A DNA stretch of 16,275 nucleotides from CAYPOY01 sp964412395. Its GTDB lineage: Bacteria > Chloroflexota > Anaerolineae > B4-G1. The notes under the pieces were generated by a model. It ran no database searches. It was given only the letters and a program-made list of their open reading frames with translations, and was not told where the DNA came from. Below are positions 13,248 through 16,275 of this stretch, piece by piece. The position numbers were made by a program, and so were the translations under genes. The DNA is taken from the NCBI GenBank assembly GCA_964412395.1, contig CAYPOY010000096.1, positions 1-16,275 of the forward strand, in the 5' to 3' direction. How positions within the stretch are numbered: the stretch's first letter is position 1; every line of letters starts with the position of its first letter.

Positions 13248-15383
13248 ATGGCCTTGTGGCGCGGATCGTTGGTTGGTTTATTGATTGGTTTGACAGTTGG
13301 TTTGTTGGCTGGCTGTGGTAGGACGGTGGAGACGCCGGAGGAAGGAGGTGCTTTGGTGCGCATTGAGAATGAGCACGTTGTGATGGAAATAGACGGCGCG
13401 ATGCACTTCCGCATCGGGCCACCGCAGGGGGAGACTACCGTGGCCGACGGATGGGCGGAGGTGGAAACTGGGAAAACGGTGGTGGACCGGTTCGCCCTGG
13501 AGACCGACACCGTCCGGCGGGCACAGGTGACGACCGACCTGGGCCAGGCGCAACGGTTCACGGTCAGTGGCGTGGCAGACCTGCCTGGCGGTGGACGGCT
13601 GCGCCGCACCCTCACGGTAGACGCCTACCCCCAATGGCCGGACGCTCTCATCCTGCAGGCCCACTACGAAAATCTCTCCGAAGCCCCAATCACTCTCGAC
13701 CGCCTGGCCGACACAGCACTGCAACTGGACAGTTCTCGGACTGACACGGCTCTCAAGCCCAATGAGTTCTGGTCGTTCCAGGGAGCATCGGTGGAGTGGG
13801 GGCAAGACTTTGCCTTCCCTCTGCCGTCGTTCTTCTCCCGCGACAACTACCTGGGCCATCCCGACGGAGGCGAGGGTGGCGGCATCCCTCTGGTCTACGT
13901 CTGGAACCGGCAACTGGGGATGGCCCTGGCCCACATCGAGCCGGTGCCCCAACTGTGGTACATGCCGGTCCGGGGAGGGGCTCGCCACGGGGCGCGGGTG
14001 GCATTGGAGAACCGGGATCCAGTCGTCATTCCACCTGGGGAGCACTTCGACGGACTGCGGACTTTGCTCTCTATCCACCACGGTGACTTCTATAACCCGC
14101 TGGCGCTCTACGCCGACATCCTGGCCGCCCAGGGGCTGCGCCCGGCGGAGACGAACGTGGAGGACTATGCCCCCGCCTGGTGCTCCTGGGGCTACGGATT
14201 CGACGTGCTGCCGGAGAAAGTCCTGGGAGTTATCCCGAAACTCGAGGAATTGGGCATCACCTGGGCCACGCTGGACGACCGTTGGTTCGACACCTACGGC
14301 GATTGGAACCCCCGGACGGGCACTTTCCCCGGCGGTGAAGATGAGATGCGCGCGCTGGTGGACGCGCTGCATGAGGCGGGCCTCTACGCCCAGATCTGGT
14401 GGTACCCGCTGGCGGTGGAGGACGGGGTCGGCAGCTACGAATCCCACAAATACGTGCTCGCCGACATCGCGCGGGAGCATCCGGACTGGCTGTGCCGCAA
14501 CGCCGACAGCAGCATAGCCCGCAACAACCGTGGGCTGGCAATCCTCGACCCTGCCGTGCCTGGCGTCCAGGAGTACGTTGTGGAGATGACCCGTCGCTTC
14601 ATCGAGGATTGGGGCTTCGACGGTCACAAACTGGATAACATCTACCTGGTGCCACCCTGCTACGGCTCCCCCTACCACGAGCGGCCCGAGGACTCACTGG
14701 CGGCCTTAGCCGAGGTGCATCGCCTGATCCACGAGACAACCCGGGGATTGAAGCCTCACAGTGTCACCCAGATCTGCCCCTGCGGCACCCCGGTGACCTT
14801 TAGCCTGCTTCCCTACCACGACCAGGCTGTCACCACCGATCCGACCAGCAGCATGCAGGTGCGCCGCCGGATCAAGTTTTTCAAGGCGCTCCTGGGGCCG
14901 CGGGCGGCGGTCTTCGCCGACCACGTGGAGCTCTCCGACAGCGGGACGGACTTTGCCTCGGCCATCGGCGCGGGCGGGGTGCCCGGCACCAAGTTCGTCT
15001 GGCCCAAGGACGAGGCCGTGCGGGCCAGGCTGGAGGAGTGGCACGGGCTTTCTCCGGAGAAAGAGCCCATCTGGCGGCGTTGGTTCGCCCTCTACAACCA
15101 GTACCGTCTCGCCGAAGGGGAGTACCTCAACCTCTACGACATCGCCTACGACGAGCCAGAGGCCCACGTTATCCGCAAGGATAACCGGCTCTACTACGCC
15201 TTCTACACGCCAAAGGCAGACGACCATTTTGATGGCACCATCGAACTGCGCGGGCTGAAGGGGCGGGCCTATCAGCTAACCGATTACGTGAACGGGAGCG
15301 ACCTGGGTACCGTAGAGGGGCCAATAGCTACACTTGAGGTTGCGTTTAAAGGTTCGTTGCTCATCGAGGCTACATCGGAGTGA
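13248..15383 (+). CDS. Lipoprotein alpha-galactosidase-like glycosidase (clan GH-D, GH36-like)
   Basis: The 711-residue protein starts at an ATG with GGTGGA about five bases upstream. Residues 1-23 form a lipoprotein signal (MALWRGSL, hydrophobic core, LLAGC lipobox, Cys23), so it is tethered outside the membrane. Residues about 35-290 are an N-terminal beta-sandwich. The (beta/alpha)8 barrel spans about 305-560: WCSWGYGFDVLPEKV, LGITWATLDDRWFDTYGDWNP, GLYAQIWWYPLAV, WGFDGHKLDNIY and HDQAVTTDPTSS. D463 in HKLDN fits the nucleophile of the KxD pattern of clan GH-D; an Asp in the 525-531 stretch could be the acid/base. A C-terminal beta domain follows. Expected reaction: release of terminal alpha-galactose, or alpha-N-acetylgalactosamine, from oligosaccharides. 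The exact substrate is unresolved. It stands between the SIS and DeoR genes. Confidence 0.85.
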   Translation: MALWRGSLVGLLIGLTVGLLAGCGRTVETPEEGGALVRIENEHVVMEIDGAMHFRIGPPQGETTVADGWAEVETGKTVVDRFALETDTVRRAQVTTDLGQAQRFTVSGVADLPGGGRLRRTLTVDAYPQWPDALILQAHYENLSEAPITLDRLADTALQLDSSRTDTALKPNEFWSFQGASVEWGQDFAFPLPSFFSRDNYLGHPDGGEGGGIPLVYVWNRQLGMALAHIEPVPQLWYMPVRGGARHGARVALENRDPVVIPPGEHFDGLRTLLSIHHGDFYNPLALYADILAAQGLRPAETNVEDYAPAWCSWGYGFDVLPEKVLGVIPKLEELGITWATLDDRWFDTYGDWNPRTGTFPGGEDEMRALVDALHEAGLYAQIWWYPLAVEDGVGSYESHKYVLADIAREHPDWLCRNADSSIARNNRGLAILDPAVPGVQEYVVEMTRRFIEDWGFDGHKLDNIYLVPPCYGSPYHERPEDSLAALAEVHRLIHETTRGLKPHSVTQICPCGTPVTFSLLPYHDQAVTTDPTSSMQVRRRIKFFKALLGPRAAVFADHVELSDSGTDFASAIGAGGVPGTKFVWPKDEAVRARLEEWHGLSPEKEPIWRRWFALYNQYRLAEGEYLNLYDIAYDEPEAHVIRKDNRLYYAFYTPKADDHFDGTIELRGLKGRAYQLTDYVNGSDLGTVEGPIATLEVAFKGSLLIEATSE

Positions 15384-15418
15384 GGCACTGAATACGTACA
15401 TATACCTGTGGAGGCAAC

Positions 15419-16210
15419 ATGGCCATCCCATTGAAGGAAGAACGTCAGCAACTGATTCTGGAGACCATTCAGGATAGCCGGCAGGTCACTGTCTCTGAGC
15501 TAAGCCACCGCTTCGACGTCAGTGAGGTCACCATCCGGCGCGACCTGCATGACCTGGCCGCCCGGGGGGTGCTGCGTCGCGCGCATGGTGGGGCAGTCGT
15601 AGCGGTTCCTGCGCCTCCTGAGCCTCCCGTGGTCCAACGTATGGTCCAAGCCGAGAACTGTAAGGAATGCATTGGCCGTGCTGCGGCTGCCCTGGTTTCG
15701 GATGGTGACTCGGTCTTCATCGGCTCAGGCTCTACTACCGCCTACGTCGCTTGCAACCTCGTTAACCGTCAAGGCCTGACCGTGGTCACCAACGCGCTCA
15801 ACATCGCCACCGAACTGGCTGTCGCCGAGGGAGTCACAGTCGTTGTCACAGGTGGCATGATGCGCGCCTCAGAACTCTCCCTGATAGGCCATATCACCGA
15901 GCAATCCCTCCGTGAGGTGCGGGTGGACAAGGTCATTATGGGCATGCAGGCCATCAGTCTGGAGGCGGGAATGACCAACGACTATCTGCCCGAGGTGATG
16001 ACCGACCGTACTATCATCGAAATGGCGCCGGAGTTGATCGTGGTGGCTGATCACACTAAATTTGGCAAGGTCGCCTCCGCCTACATTGCATCGGTGGAGC
16101 GGATCACCACGCTGGTGACGGACGGGGAGATTGGCCCCCAGATGTTTGCCGGCATGGAGGAAATGGGGATCCAAATCATTATAGCCAACGCAGAGAGACA
16201 GGCGGACTAG
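15419..16210 (+). CDS. DeoR-family (AgaR-like) transcriptional repressor
   Basis: The 263-residue protein is a full-length DeoR/GlpR regulator. The N-terminal helix-turn-helix (about 5-57) has ERQQLILETIQDSRQVTVSE and the DeoR fingerprint RFDVSEVTIRRDLHDLAARG, followed by RAHGGAV. The C-terminal sensor (about 75-240) has the sugar-phosphate loop GSGSTTAY, VTNALNIA, and GMTNDYLPEVMTDR with ADHTKFGKVA near the end. The NDYLPE-MTDR version is typical of AgaR-like members, which respond to phosphorylated aminosugars. It follows the glycosidase by 35 bases with GGAGG four bases before the ATG, so it is probably the last gene of the unit and represses its promoter near 11535. The effector is inferred, not shown. 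The remaining 65 bases to the window end hold no recognised feature. Confidence 0.93.
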   Translation: MAIPLKEERQQLILETIQDSRQVTVSELSHRFDVSEVTIRRDLHDLAARGVLRRAHGGAVVAVPAPPEPPVVQRMVQAENCKECIGRAAAALVSDGDSVFIGSGSTTAYVACNLVNRQGLTVVTNALNIATELAVAEGVTVVVTGGMMRASELSLIGHITEQSLREVRVDKVIMGMQAISLEAGMTNDYLPEVMTDRTIIEMAPELIVVADHTKFGKVASAYIASVERITTLVTDGEIGPQMFAGMEEMGIQIIIANAERQAD

Positions 16211-16275
16211 CAGCAAAAGGCGGGTCTCCTTGAATTCATGGGCTAGCCGTGTACAACGAGCACAGCCAGGCGGAA

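Noticed and set aside
13278..14678. A 466-codon open frame opposite the glycosidase gene
   Set aside because: It is antisense to conserved GH-D motifs, rich in Val/Arg/Gly/Gln as expected for a shadow frame, with no domain.

Overview
The window looks like a piece of a GC-rich, free-living bacterial genome, most probably Chloroflexota (Anaerolineae/Caldilineae-like). This is inferred from three things: the protein flavour, the Thr-Pro-rich linker with an LPETG signal, and the abundance of small palindromic and heptameric repeats typical of such genomes. No rRNA or marker gene fixes the taxon.

Left part, minus strand, about 8784 down to 1: the first half of an extracellular contractile injection system (eCIS) locus. 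In transcription order it carries an AAA+ ATPase (Afp15/Pvc15-like), a membrane protein with a zinc ribbon and an LPETG tail that overlaps the ATPase gene by four bases, a 629-residue DUF4157 protein with HELTH, a DUF4255 (Pvc16-type) tail-terminator-like protein, the tail sheath, one complete tube protein and a second, divergent tube protein that runs off the left edge. Two sigma-70-like promoters are visible: one about 180 nt upstream of the ATPase and one inside the locus upstream of the DUF4157 gene. Spike, baseplate and fibre genes would be expected beyond the left edge.

Middle, about 9146-11500: a tRNA-Asp gene with a clear promoter and terminator, a DUF1326 gene on the minus strand with a strong promoter and a structured leader, and gene debris. 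The debris comprises a scrap of a DUF234-type ATPase, the 3' third of an SbcC/Rad50-like ATPase gene, and a fragment of a ComEC metallo-beta-lactamase domain on the opposite strand.

Right part, plus strand, about 11512-16210: a carbohydrate unit with a near-consensus promoter, a long leader, a double-SIS sugar isomerase/deaminase-like protein, an orphan beta-sandwich remnant, a lipoprotein alpha-galactosidase-like clan GH-D glycosidase and a DeoR/AgaR-like repressor. Together they suggest capture and use of an alpha-linked galactose or N-acetylgalactosamine sugar, repressed by the DeoR protein.

Across the window there is a family of roughly 15-nt quasi-palindromic units (7-1-7 symmetry), mostly in inverted pairs: 484-517, 9438-9470, 11689-11786, 11823-11855, and a solo unit at 5764-5782. 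A related palindrome sits in frame inside the DUF4157 gene, and a G-tract lies inside the ATPase gene. Two heptamer-repeat tracts flank the gap between the DUF4255 and sheath genes.
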